Assembly (NCBI RefSeq): GCF_010078235.1
Contig: NZ_JAABOS010000007.1
Coordinates: 211,190 to 275,189, forward strand
Length of the DNA stretch: 64,000 nt
Reading direction: 5' to 3'
DNA from: Cognatundibacterium crateris
GTDB lineage: Bacteria > Pseudomonadota > Gammaproteobacteria > Burkholderiales > Burkholderiaceae_D
How positions within the stretch are numbered: the first letter of the stretch is position 1; every line of letters begins with the position of its first letter. Below are positions 44,876 through 52,817 of the stretch, piece by piece. Both the position numbers and the translations under genes were made by a program. The notes beneath the pieces are model-generated. The model searched no databases. It had not been told where the DNA came from and saw only the letters and a list, made by a program, of their open reading frames with translations.

Positions 44876-46228
44876 TTAACGGAGATTGACGATGGTCTGC
44901 AAGACCTGATCCTGCGTTTTAATGGTTTGCGCATTGGCCTGATACACACGCTGGGCGGTAATCATACTCACCAACTCACCGGTAAGATCAGTATTGGAAT
45001 CCTCTGTTGCCGACGCAGTCAGCGCACCCAGGTTACCCGAGTTAGGCGGCCCCACCAAAGACTGACCGGATGCCGACGTCTCCGCCCATTGGTTATCACC
45101 CAGAGATTGCAAGCCATTTGAATTCGTAAAACTGGCTAATACCACCTGACCCAGAACTTTAGTCTGACCATTGGTGTAACTGCCCACGATGGTACCGTCC
45201 TTGGAGGTATTGAATTTGGACAGTTTGCCTGAAGTGAAACCGTCTTGTTTCATACTGCTGACACTGAAGTCAGAACCGAACTGAGTGGAATTGGTATAGT
45301 CAAAACGGATGTCTGCCGTGGTATTAATCGGCGTCACAGCGCCTGATGCTACCGGCACCCTGAAATGCAAGGCGCGCGGATCGGTTGGTGCATGAGGAGG
45401 ATTTGCGCCAATCAATTTACCCATATTATCGAAGGCAAGCTTACCTATCGGTGTAGCTGGATTTGCCGGCGGAGTTAACACTCCTGCAGCATCAAACCGG
45501 TTCCCGTCTACGGTCGAGAACACATTCCATTCAATCGAACCGGCAACCGCTGGCGGTGTTGTAACAGGATCGATACGCACATAATAGGTTTGCACTACAT
45601 GCGAGTTACCCAGACTATCGAACACTGTGACCGAGGTGGATTTATTGTACGAGGTCGGATCAGTCGGCGAGAAAGCAATTGGCGTAATGACAGGAGGAAT
45701 AGTGACAGGCTTTTGCGTACCAGGTACATATTCACGCGAATCCAGGTTCATCACACCGCTGATTTTAGAAGTCTGGGCTGGCGCAATATCAGCAGTATTG
45801 ATATTGATCGGAGCCGCAGAACCCGTCGACAAAACACCATTCGAATCAGCGATATAACCCGTCAGATGCGCGCCTTGTGCATTCACGATATCGCCATTTT
45901 TATCTAACTGAAACTGACCATTACGGGAGTAAGTGACCGCGCCATTGGTACTAAGCCGGAAGAAGCCGTTACCGTTAATCGCTATATCCAGCGGATTATT
46001 AGTGGAACTGATATTCCCCTGCGTGAATTGCTGGGCAATGGTCGATACCTTGACGCCAATCCCAACTGCATTGGCCGATGCACCGCTCAGCGAGTTCGCA
46101 TAGACGTCGGCAAACTGCACCTGGGCCTGTTTGAAACCGACCGTATTGGCATTAGAAATATTATTACCGATCACGTCCAGGGACTTGGACGCCGCATTCA
46201 AACCACTTAAGCCTTGCTGAAAACCCAT
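44876..46228 (-). CDS. flgE: Flagellar hook protein FlgE
   Basis: 450 residues. MGFQQGLSGLNAASKSLDVIGNNISNANTVGFKQ and SNTDLTGELVSMITAQRVYQANAQTIKTQDQV are the conserved ends. The middle carries hook domains D1 and D2. AAGGAG lies 8 bases before the ATG. The segment from residue 175 is rich in Pro and Thr. Confidence 0.96.
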   Translation of the reverse strand: MGFQQGLSGLNAASKSLDVIGNNISNANTVGFKQAQVQFADVYANSLSGASANAVGIGVKVSTIAQQFTQGNISSTNNPLDIAINGNGFFRLSTNGAVTYSRNGQFQLDKNGDIVNAQGAHLTGYIADSNGVLSTGSAAPININTADIAPAQTSKISGVMNLDSREYVPGTQKPVTIPPVITPIAFSPTDPTSYNKSTSVTVFDSLGNSHVVQTYYVRIDPVTTPPAVAGSIEWNVFSTVDGNRFDAAGVLTPPANPATPIGKLAFDNMGKLIGANPPHAPTDPRALHFRVPVASGAVTPINTTADIRFDYTNSTQFGSDFSVSSMKQDGFTSGKLSKFNTSKDGTIVGSYTNGQTKVLGQVVLASFTNSNGLQSLGDNQWAETSASGQSLVGPPNSGNLGALTASATEDSNTDLTGELVSMITAQRVYQANAQTIKTQDQVLQTIVNLR

Positions 46229-46273
46229 GATATCTCTCCTTAATTTAGCCGTGACCTGGACTATCCAGCGGAC

Positions 46274-46957
46274 TTAATAAATCTGCCTTACATCGTTCAT
46301 ACCAACTTGACCAACACCCGAAACGGTCAGCTTGACCCCTTGCGCACCAGCCGTAACACTATTAACCACACCAAAACACAAAGACGTCACATCCAACTTT
46401 TTATTTCCTGCGGTGGCGGCAACTTCATACTGATAATTCCCGTTAGGCAGTGTGGTACCGGCATCATTTTTGCCATCCCAGGTCATATTATTTAAACCTG
46501 CTGGCAATGCCCCGAGTGCTATCGTACGCACCACAGCACCGGACTGATCTTTGATCACCAGACTGGCTTTGTCTGCCGCCTGTGGCATATCCAAGGCATA
46601 CACAGATTTACCATCCTGTAATGCGATATTGCTACCCGGCGTAATTACGCCATGACCTATCATATTGGCGGCCTGCAGACTCTGACTGGCCACATAATTG
46701 GAATTCATAGCCGCCATCGAAGCATTCAGTTTTTCTATTCCTGTCACCGTGGATAGCTGCGCCATCTGGCTGGTCACCTGCGCGTTATCCATAGGATTCA
46801 AGGGATCCTGATTTTTCATCTGCGTCACCAGCAGCGTCATAAAGCGATCCTGCGCATCCTGGGTAGAGTTTTTTGTTTTGCTATTGGAACCATTCATCGC
46901 AGTCAGCAAAGTCTGGTCAACTGTATTTCCTGTATTTCCCGTATTGATCGTAGCCAT
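46274..46957 (-). CDS. flgD: Hook-capping protein FlgD
   Basis: 227 residues. The N-terminal part contains DRFMTLLVTQMKNQDPLNPMDNAQVTSQMAQLSTVTGIEKLN, the FlgD signature. A FlgD-Ig-type domain with TWDGKNDAGTTLPNGNYQY follows. It guides assembly of FlgE at the growing hook. Confidence 0.95.
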   Translation of the reverse strand: MATINTGNTGNTVDQTLLTAMNGSNSKTKNSTQDAQDRFMTLLVTQMKNQDPLNPMDNAQVTSQMAQLSTVTGIEKLNASMAAMNSNYVASQSLQAANMIGHGVITPGSNIALQDGKSVYALDMPQAADKASLVIKDQSGAVVRTIALGALPAGLNNMTWDGKNDAGTTLPNGNYQYEVAATAGNKKLDVTSLCFGVVNSVTAGAQGVKLTVSGVGQVGMNDVRQIY

Positions 46958-46975
46958 GTCAGATCACTCCCCGTC

Positions 46976-47380
46976 TTACTGACCCAAGGTCAAAGTTTTT
47001 AACAGCATCGTCTTTGCTGCATTCATTGTTTCCACATTCGTCTGATAGGATCTGGACGCGGAAATCATATTCACCATTTCCTCCACCACATTCACATTCG
47101 GCATCGCGACATAGCCCTTTTCATCTGCCATAGGATGCTTAGGATCGTAGTGCAGCTTGGGTGCGGTCGCATCTTCCACCACCTCCTTCACACGCACCGC
47201 AGTGGCCGGTGTGCCCTCCACAGGAACGGCACTGAACACCACCTGCTTGGCTTTGTAAGGCTGACCATTGGAGCTGGTCACACTATCGGCATTGGCGAGG
47301 TTACTCGACACCACATTCAGACGCTGTGACTGCGCGCTCATCGCAGAACCAGCCACGTTAAACACATTAAATAGCGACAT
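46976..47380 (-). CDS. flgC: Flagellar proximal rod protein FlgC
   Basis: 134 residues, the usual size. [36 protein letters not shown] and [32 protein letters not shown] are the paired conserved ends. It starts 2 bases after flgB. Confidence 0.96.
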   Translation of the reverse strand: MSLFNVFNVAGSAMSAQSQRLNVVSSNLANADSVTSSNGQPYKAKQVVFSAVPVEGTPATAVRVKEVVEDATAPKLHYDPKHPMADEKGYVAMPNVNVVEEMVNMISASRSYQTNVETMNAAKTMLLKTLTLGQ

Positions 47381-47382
47381 GA

Positions 47383-47790
47383 TTATTGCCCCTGTATCGC
47401 CGCAAGCATATTGCGGATCTGCATATTGATCATGGTGATACTGGCCTCGTAGCGCACCGCGTTATCGGTGAATGCATTACGTTCAGCATCCATATCCACC
47501 GTATTTCCATCGATATTGCCCTGCCCGTTGCCGCGATACAGCGTCGGCGCCTCACCCAGACTATTTTTCAGACCCAGATGACGTGCATCGGTACGCTCAA
47601 CCACCGGCGCCTTCTGATTCGCATTCAGATGCAGTGCATTGGTCAGCGTTGAAGCAAAATCGATATCCTTCGCCTTGTAATTCGGCGTATCCGCATTGGC
47701 GATATTGGAGGCCAGCAATTGCTGGCGCTGACCGCGCAGGGAAAGCGCTGTTTCATGGAAGCGCATGAACTCATCTAACTTATTCACCAC
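47383..47790 (-). CDS. flgB: Flagellar proximal rod protein FlgB
   Basis: 135 residues. The GTG at 47790 is chosen because AGGAGG lies 5 bases upstream and [37 protein letters not shown] aligns with E. coli FlgB from its start. FlgB is the innermost rod subunit. First gene of the flgBCDEFGHIJ unit, behind a FlhDC-type promoter. Confidence 0.95.
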   Translation of the reverse strand: MVNKLDEFMRFHETALSLRGQRQQLLASNIANADTPNYKAKDIDFASTLTNALHLNANQKAPVVERTDARHLGLKNSLGEAPTLYRGNGQGNIDGNTVDMDAERNAFTDNAVRYEASITMINMQIRNMLAAIQGQ

Positions 47791-47846
47791 CGGATCCTCC
47801 TGTGACAGCGCATATACGCTACTAATGACGGTTTCTGATACTTCCC

Positions 47847-47852
47847 ATCATA
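47847..47852 (-). promoter_or_regulatory. -10 element of flgB
   Basis: TATGAT on the minus strand, 23 bases downstream of the FlhDC-type box, with no clear -35 hexamer, as expected for an activator-dependent promoter. The start of transcription would be about 50 bases before the flgB GTG. Confidence 0.6.
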
Positions 47853-47875
47853 GGACGCGCAGCACAAGTCCAATC

Positions 47876-47911
47876 CCCAAAGCAAAAGGGGGAAAACCCG
47901 CTTATTCATCA
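47876..47911. promoter_or_regulatory. FlhDC-type box between divergent flgB and flgA
   Basis: This 36-base stretch matches the box upstream of flhB at 24 of 36 positions, 15 in a row (AAAACCCGCTTATTC). The GAATAAGCG half-site (minus strand) fits the AAATARCG core known for FlhD4C2 sites. It is placed symmetrically between the -10 of flgB (23 bases away) and that of flgA (22 bases away), so it could activate both. Confidence 0.65.
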
Positions 47912-47933
47912 ATTCGGAAATCCTGGCCCGTCC

Positions 47934-47939
47934 TACAAT
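47934..47939 (+). promoter_or_regulatory. -10 element of flgA
   Basis: TACAAT on the plus strand, 22 bases downstream of the FlhDC-type box and about 29 bases before the flgA ATG, mirroring the flgB arrangement. Confidence 0.55.
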
Positions 47940-47968
47940 GCGTGTTATCCAAACCCACACCCAAGATC

Positions 47969-48706
47969 ATGGATACGCTTTTTTTACGCCCCATCCTGCT
48001 GGCAATCAGCTGCAGCGCTATGTTTAGCCTGCCCGCTTATGCTCAGATTCAGGCTCAGGTTCAGGGAGCTGAACCAGCTGCCAGTCAGAGTCATGCCGAG
48101 CTCAAAAAAGTCGCTGCGAATTTTTTACAGCAAATGGCCAGTAACCAGCCGGGTGAAGTCAAAATCAATGTAAACGAAGCAGATAGCCGCCTGAATCTGG
48201 CGGCCTGTCAGGATATGACTGCGTTTCTGCCACCGGGCAGCAAGCCCTGGGGGAAAATCTCGGTCGGCATACGCTGTAATGCGCCAAAAACCTGGCAAAT
48301 TTATCTGCAAGCCCAGGTTCAGGTCACCAGCGATTACTATGTTGCGGCCAAATCTTTGCAAATTGGACAGGTACTCAGCCTCGATGATTTAAGTAAAGTC
48401 AGAGGGGAAGTCTCTTCCCTGCCAGCCGGAGTTATCATGTCGCCGGAACAGGCGATAGGGAAATCGCTGAGTATGTCACTGGCGTCCGGCAGCCTGTTGC
48501 GCATGGATATATTGAAAAGTCCGTCCGTAGTACAGCAAGGCCAGACCGTACGCATCGTGAGTCAGGGGCCGGGTTTTCAGGTCGCGACTGAGGGTCAGTC
48601 GCTGAGCAATTCGGCCGATGGGCAAACGGCGAAAGCAAGAACTAATTCAGGACAAACCGTGAGTGGCATCGCCAGAGCTGGCGGAATCATTGAAATTAAC
48701 TACTAA
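47969..48706 (+). CDS. flgA: P-ring assembly chaperone FlgA
   Basis: 245 residues from the ATG at 47969, which begins a signal peptide (MDTLFLRPILLAISCSAMFSLPAYAQ). Earlier in-frame codons would put the promoter inside the gene. The SAF-type C-terminal domain has DYYVAAKSLQIGQVLSLDDL, GSLLRMDIL and GQTVRIVSQGPGFQV, ending VSGIARAGGIIEI. It helps FlgI polymerise in the periplasm. Divergent from flgB. Confidence 0.93.
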   Translation: MDTLFLRPILLAISCSAMFSLPAYAQIQAQVQGAEPAASQSHAELKKVAANFLQQMASNQPGEVKINVNEADSRLNLAACQDMTAFLPPGSKPWGKISVGIRCNAPKTWQIYLQAQVQVTSDYYVAAKSLQIGQVLSLDDLSKVRGEVSSLPAGVIMSPEQAIGKSLSMSLASGSLLRMDILKSPSVVQQGQTVRIVSQGPGFQVATEGQSLSNSADGQTAKARTNSGQTVSGIARAGGIIEINY

Positions 48707-48758
48707 ATATTGAAATTTGATAGATTTTTATATTTTTTATAAATTTTCTCTCCAGAAT

Positions 48759-48785
48759 TAAAGTTTAAAAAGAGATAGCCGATAA
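48759..48785 (+). promoter_or_regulatory. Sigma-28 (FliA) promoter for flgMN
   Basis: TAAAGTTT (48759-48766), 11 bases, then GCCGATAA (48778-48785): an exact match to the enterobacterial sigma-28 consensus with the exact spacing. It lies 44 bases before the flgM start. Confidence 0.92.
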
Positions 48786-48829
48786 CCGGATTGTAGAAGT
48801 AGATCAGTCCGACTATCGAGGGTATCGCT

Positions 48830-49141
48830 GTGAAAATTAATGACACACTAAATAAAACTGCCGGGCTCCCAGTGAGTCCGCAGCAGGCACGAACAGACAG
48901 AGCGCCGGATAAAGCAGTCAACAATACGCCGTCGCCTTCGATTAACGTGCAGATCTCTTCGCTCTCAACACAATTGCAAGCCATGCAGGGTACGCAAGCG
49001 AGCAATGCCGTGTTTGAAGCGAAGAAAGTCGAAGAAATTAAATTGGCTATTTCTGAGGGACGCTTTCAGGTCAACTCAGAAAAAGTGGCTGATGGACTTT
49101 TGGAGACGGTTAAGGATCTGCTTAACTCCAGAAAACGATAG
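48830..49141 (+). CDS. flgM: Anti-sigma-28 factor FlgM
   Basis: 103 residues from a GTG at 48830, with GAGGG 7 bases upstream. It has the disordered polar N-terminal half and the C-terminal binding helix region (VFEAKKVEEIKLAISEGRFQVNSEKVADGLLETVKDLL), the FlgM signature. It holds FliA inactive until exported through the finished hook. Its own promoter is a sigma-28 type, giving feedback. Confidence 0.93.
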   Translation: MKINDTLNKTAGLPVSPQQARTDRAPDKAVNNTPSPSINVQISSLSTQLQAMQGTQASNAVFEAKKVEEIKLAISEGRFQVNSEKVADGLLETVKDLLNSRKR

Positions 49142-49143
49142 AC

Positions 49144-49626
49144 ATGAGTACGACAAGCGCAACAGACTCCAGCATCCTGCAATGTGTCAAAGATGAGACC
49201 CTCGCCATGACGGCGCTGGCGACATTACTGAAATCTGAACAGGACGCGCTTGTCGACGACAATTTGCATACGCTGAACGAGGTTGTTGCCAGCAAAACCG
49301 AATTGGTACGTAAAATCAATGAGCTGGAGCGCCTGCGCTTAAGCTGCCTCAGCAATGCAGGCTATGAGCAAACGCTGGATGGCATGGAACAGCACCTGAA
49401 TGCCAGTCCCGCAGAAGCACGTCTGGCCTGGCAGGAATTACTGAGTATCTCTGAAAAAGCCAAAGAGTTTAATCATACGAATGGCTTACTCATCAGTAGA
49501 AAGCTATCGCAAAATCAGGCGGCGCTGGGTGTGTTCCAACAAGGAAGCGCTACTGCTGCCTTATATGGTCCGAACGGACAATCCAGCATACAAGCCATGC
49601 CAGTGAAAGGCGTCATCGTACGTTGA
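49144..49626 (+). CDS. flgN: FlgK/FlgL export chaperone FlgN
   Basis: 160 residues, mostly helical, with ETLAMTALATLLKSEQDALVDDNLHTLNEVVASKTELVRKINELE typical of FlgN. It follows flgM by 2 bases, the usual order. It keeps FlgK and FlgL soluble before export. Confidence 0.9.
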   Translation: MSTTSATDSSILQCVKDETLAMTALATLLKSEQDALVDDNLHTLNEVVASKTELVRKINELERLRLSCLSNAGYEQTLDGMEQHLNASPAEARLAWQELLSISEKAKEFNHTNGLLISRKLSQNQAALGVFQQGSATAALYGPNGQSSIQAMPVKGVIVR

Positions 49627-49673
49627 ACCCGGCCTGCAAACGCCGATACGCTGAGCTGAGCTGATATCATCAT

Positions 49674-49702
49674 AAAAAAAGCACGCTAAGCGTGCTTTTT
49701 TG
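49674..49702. terminator. Terminator after flgMN and motD (convergent)
   Basis: AAAAAAAGCACGC and GCGTGCTTTTTT, with a TAA loop, form a short strong hairpin with A/T tracts on both sides, between convergent flgN and motD. Confidence 0.8.
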
Positions 49703-49747
49703 CATTAAGTTCATCTGCATACAAACAGGCAGATCGACAAACCCCCA

Positions 49748-50509
49748 TCAAGGTACCGGCACCTCGATCACAGGTTCAGGCAAAACCGACAAGACCGTGA
49801 CGGTCACGCGGCGGTTACGCGCCCTGCCCTCAGGTGTGTCGTTCAGGTCGACCGGCAATTTGGCCCCTTGTCCGACGGCAGTGACACGCAACTCATCGAC
49901 CCCGTTTTCGGTGAGCAAACGCGCCACTGTACTGGCGCGTACCGCTGACAATTCCCAGTTGGACGGAAATACAGGATTTCGGATAGGCAGATTATCGGTA
50001 TGCCCTTCAACTTGTATCGCATGATTATCCAGTTTAAGCACCGATGCAATTGCAATCAGGGCCTGTATCGAATCGGTATTCAGCTTTGCCTCGCCCGGAG
50101 GGAATAACAGGCTGGCATTAATTTCTATGGTGACGCCGCGGCTGGTCTGCGACACCTTGACCTTGCCTTCGCGCACCAGCGGTTCCAGCACAGCCATGAT
50201 GTTAGTCGCGACACCGGTCATTTTTTCCCGCTCTTTACGTAAAGCTTCATGCGAACGGTTTTTCATCACCGGCAGCGTATCCAGCCTGACCACTGGCGGA
50301 ACCACCACAGGCTGCACCGCATTACTATTGGAGGAATTACTGAAAGCACCGGTCAGCGAGTTAGACAGCACGCGATACTTACCTTCATTGACTGAGGAGA
50401 TCGCATACATCACCACAAAAAAGGCGAACAGCAAGGTAATGAAGTCAGCATACGACACCAGCCAACGCTCATGATTTTCCGGCTCTTCCTGATATCGTCT
50501 ACGTGCCAT
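49748..50509 (-). CDS. motD: Flagellar stator protein, MotB-type (MotD)
   Basis: 253 residues. The single membrane helix with the ion-channel Asp is in WLVSYADFITLLFAFFVVMYA (residues about 16-36). The C-terminal OmpA-like peptidoglycan-binding domain has QVEGHTDNLPI and RNRRVTVTV, ending in a Pro/Val tail. The motC-motD pair at the end of a fliA operon matches the second stator set of Pseudomonas. It starts 12 bases after motC. Confidence 0.9.
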   Translation of the reverse strand: MARRRYQEEPENHERWLVSYADFITLLFAFFVVMYAISSVNEGKYRVLSNSLTGAFSNSSNSNAVQPVVVPPVVRLDTLPVMKNRSHEALRKEREKMTGVATNIMAVLEPLVREGKVKVSQTSRGVTIEINASLLFPPGEAKLNTDSIQALIAIASVLKLDNHAIQVEGHTDNLPIRNPVFPSNWELSAVRASTVARLLTENGVDELRVTAVGQGAKLPVDLNDTPEGRARNRRVTVTVLSVLPEPVIEVPVP

Positions 50510-50521
50510 GATGGGACATCA

Positions 50522-51256
50522 TCAATGATTGGCAACCCGCTCTTCGATCACGCGCGGGCTGTCGCCGGTTGCGATGCTGAAGAAGATATCGGCCAGCATT
50601 TCGCGTCGTGTGACTTCACGCGCAATGATCTCTTTTAATTTATGCCCGACTGGCAGGAAAAACAGATTGGCCAGTCCGACACCATAAATCGTCGCGACGA
50701 AGGCGACCGCAATACCGCCGCCCAGGCGCGCCGGATCGGACAGATTTTCCATCACATGAATCAGGCCCAGCACCGCGCCCAGGATGCCTATGGTCGGTGA
50801 ATAGCCACCAGCCGAATCCCAGATGCGCGCTGCCTGGCGCTGCTCCATCTCGTACAGGGAAATATCGACATCCAGAATTTCTTTCAGACGCACCGGATCG
50901 ACGCCATCGATCACCAGTCGCAAGCCCTTATTGATGAAGGGATCATCCGACTTACTCATATAGCGCTCCAGGCTCAGAAAGCCCTCGCGACGCGCGATCA
51001 GACTCCAGTTCAAGGCGTCCTGAATATTTTTACGACTGGTATCCGGTGGTTCACTGATCACCCAGCGCAACATGCGCAAGCCGCGCCTGAAGGTCGCCAT
51101 GCGGCTTTGCAACAGCACCGCACCCAGAGTGCCGATAAAGACAATGACAAAAGCGGACGGCTGCAGCAGCGAAGATAACTTCCCACCTTCCATCAGCTGG
51201 CCAGCTCCTATCCCGACCATTACCAGGATAATTCCTGCTACGCTAGCCCAGTCCAC
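50522..51256 (-). CDS. motC: Flagellar stator protein, MotA-type (MotC)
   Basis: 244 residues from a GTG at 51256, which has GGGAG upstream and overlaps the end of fliA by 19 bases. Four membrane segments are seen; GGYSPTIGILGAVLGLIHVMENL and GGGIAVAFVATIYGVGLANLFFLPVGHKLK are the MotA-family motifs. It forms the proton channel with the MotB-type partner. Confidence 0.9.
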   Translation of the reverse strand: MDWASVAGIILVMVGIGAGQLMEGGKLSSLLQPSAFVIVFIGTLGAVLLQSRMATFRRGLRMLRWVISEPPDTSRKNIQDALNWSLIARREGFLSLERYMSKSDDPFINKGLRLVIDGVDPVRLKEILDVDISLYEMEQRQAARIWDSAGGYSPTIGILGAVLGLIHVMENLSDPARLGGGIAVAFVATIYGVGLANLFFLPVGHKLKEIIAREVTRREMLADIFFSIATGDSPRVIEERVANH

Positions 51257-51969
51257 GCCTTCTCCCTCAGATAAGCACGCAGACGTGCGACTGCCTGACT
51301 ATGTAATTGCGAGACACGGGATTCTGATACCCCCATGACCGCGCCAATTTCTTTCAGATTCAGTTCCTGCTCGTAGTACAAACCCATGAGCAGCTTTTCA
51401 CGTTCGGGCAGACTGTCAATTGCGCCGATCACCGCATCGCGGAAGTCATCATTCAGCAAGTCCTGCAAAGGATCACCGGAACTGTCCGAACAATAATGAT
51501 CGAGGAAGTGTTCCTTGGTTTCAGAGTCGTGAAAATCTTCGTAATACACCAGTTGATGACCACCGCTGTCACCCAGCACATCCTGATATTCAGACAGACT
51601 GAGTTTGAGCGATTTCGCGACTTCGGTTTCGGTCGGTGGCCGCCCCAGCTTTTGCTGCAGGGAGCTCATAGCGCTCTCGATTTTGCGCATATTCTGGCGT
51701 ACCCCACGCGGCAGCCAGTCGGTATTGCGCAATTCGTCCAGCATGGCACCGCGTATGCGTTGCACGGCATAGGTTTCGAATTGTGCGCCATGGGTATCTT
51801 CGTAGCGGTTGACCGCATCCAGCAAGCCTATCATGCCGGCCTGCACCAGATCATCCACTTCCACGCTGGGCGGCAGGCGTGCCTTTAACTGGTAAGCGAG
51901 TCGCTTGACCAGAGGCACGTGCTCCTTGAGCAGATAGCTTTTGTCTGATTTTCCGCTAGCGGTGTACAT
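51238..51969 (-). CDS. fliA: Flagellar sigma-28 factor FliA
   Basis: 243 residues from the ATG at 51969; MYTASGKSDKSYLLKEHVPLVKRLAY aligns with E. coli FliA (MNSLYTAEG...). A GTG at 51978 that overlaps the flhG stop (GTGA) is a possible alternative. Region 2 has DLVQAGMIGLLDAVNRYEDTHGAQFETYAVQRIRGAMLDELR; region 4 has LNLKEIGAVMGVSESRVSQLHSQAV. It directs the promoters seen before flgM and flgK. It lies in the flhB operon, so it is made in the class II stage. Confidence 0.96.
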   Translation of the reverse strand: MYTASGKSDKSYLLKEHVPLVKRLAYQLKARLPPSVEVDDLVQAGMIGLLDAVNRYEDTHGAQFETYAVQRIRGAMLDELRNTDWLPRGVRQNMRKIESAMSSLQQKLGRPPTETEVAKSLKLSLSEYQDVLGDSGGHQLVYYEDFHDSETKEHFLDHYCSDSSGDPLQDLLNDDFRDAVIGAIDSLPEREKLLMGLYYEQELNLKEIGAVMGVSESRVSQLHSQAVARLRAYLREKAWTGLA

Positions 51970-51974
51970 AGTTA

Positions 51975-52817
51975 TCACATTCCGAGGCCCACACTCAGCT
52001 CAGATTGACCTTCCAGCGCCAGGCTGGAGCGCGCGGTCGAAGCCAGACGCTCTGCCAGACGGGAGAACGCCAGTGCTGCGCGTGCTTTCGGAAAGGCATC
52101 AATCACTGATTGTCCCAAGTGTGCGGCCTTAATTACATATTCATCCTGAGGAACATAACCTACAAATTGCAGCGGTACGGCCAGATAACGGCTCGCAGCC
52201 TGCGCCATATTCGAGTAGATCAACGTTGCCTCCTGTTCGCTTACCCCTGACACCAGAACATTGAATGAGCGCCTGCCCAGGCGGGCACTCAAACGCTTAA
52301 TCAGACCATAGGCAGCCTTGATTGCCGCGGGATCCGACGATACCTGTATCACCAGTTCACTGTCATCGAGCGAGGCAAGCGGAAAATTATCCGTCGCATC
52401 GATCGCTGCATCCACCACCACCAGATCGACATCATTGACGACCATATCAAACACACGCGATAACTGGCGTAAATGTTCGGGCGGCAGCTCACGGGTCAGT
52501 GCGGCATGACGTGACAACTGGGTCACGGATAATCCTGCTGCGACAACTTTTATTGCTTCCTGCATTGTACGCTGTTGTTTCGCTACATCCAATAAGCTGC
52601 GGTCAAATCGCGCATTCAGCCATGCCCCCACACTTTGAGGCGTGGAACGCGCATCCAGCATCAGCACCTGATTGCCCTGTCGTGCCAGCGACACACCCAG
52701 ATTTGCCAGTGTTCCGCTTTTTTCATCTTCGCTCAGCACGGATAAAAACGTCAGCACCCTGGGTTTAGGTCCTGCCAGCATGCGGCGCAGACCTTCTGCC
52801 TGATCAAATTTAGCCAA
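51975..52817 (-). CDS. flhG: FlhG/FleN-type flagellar number regulator with altered P-loop
   Basis: 280 residues from a TTG at 52817, which follows a consensus AAGGAGG at proper distance and lies inside the end of flhF. It begins MAKFDQAEGLRRMLAGPKPRV, the FlhG N-terminal DQAxGLR motif. The ParA/MinD core follows, but the Walker A is not KGGVGKT: it reads SEDEKSGTLANLG, without the Gly-rich loop or the signature Lys. The DARST Walker A' Asp remains. ATPase function is doubtful; it may be a binding-only relative. In operon flhB-flhA-flhF-flhG-fliA. Confidence 0.82.
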   Translation of the reverse strand: MAKFDQAEGLRRMLAGPKPRVLTFLSVLSEDEKSGTLANLGVSLARQGNQVLMLDARSTPQSVGAWLNARFDRSLLDVAKQQRTMQEAIKVVAAGLSVTQLSRHAALTRELPPEHLRQLSRVFDMVVNDVDLVVVDAAIDATDNFPLASLDDSELVIQVSSDPAAIKAAYGLIKRLSARLGRRSFNVLVSGVSEQEATLIYSNMAQAASRYLAVPLQFVGYVPQDEYVIKAAHLGQSVIDAFPKARAALAFSRLAERLASTARSSLALEGQSELSVGLGM

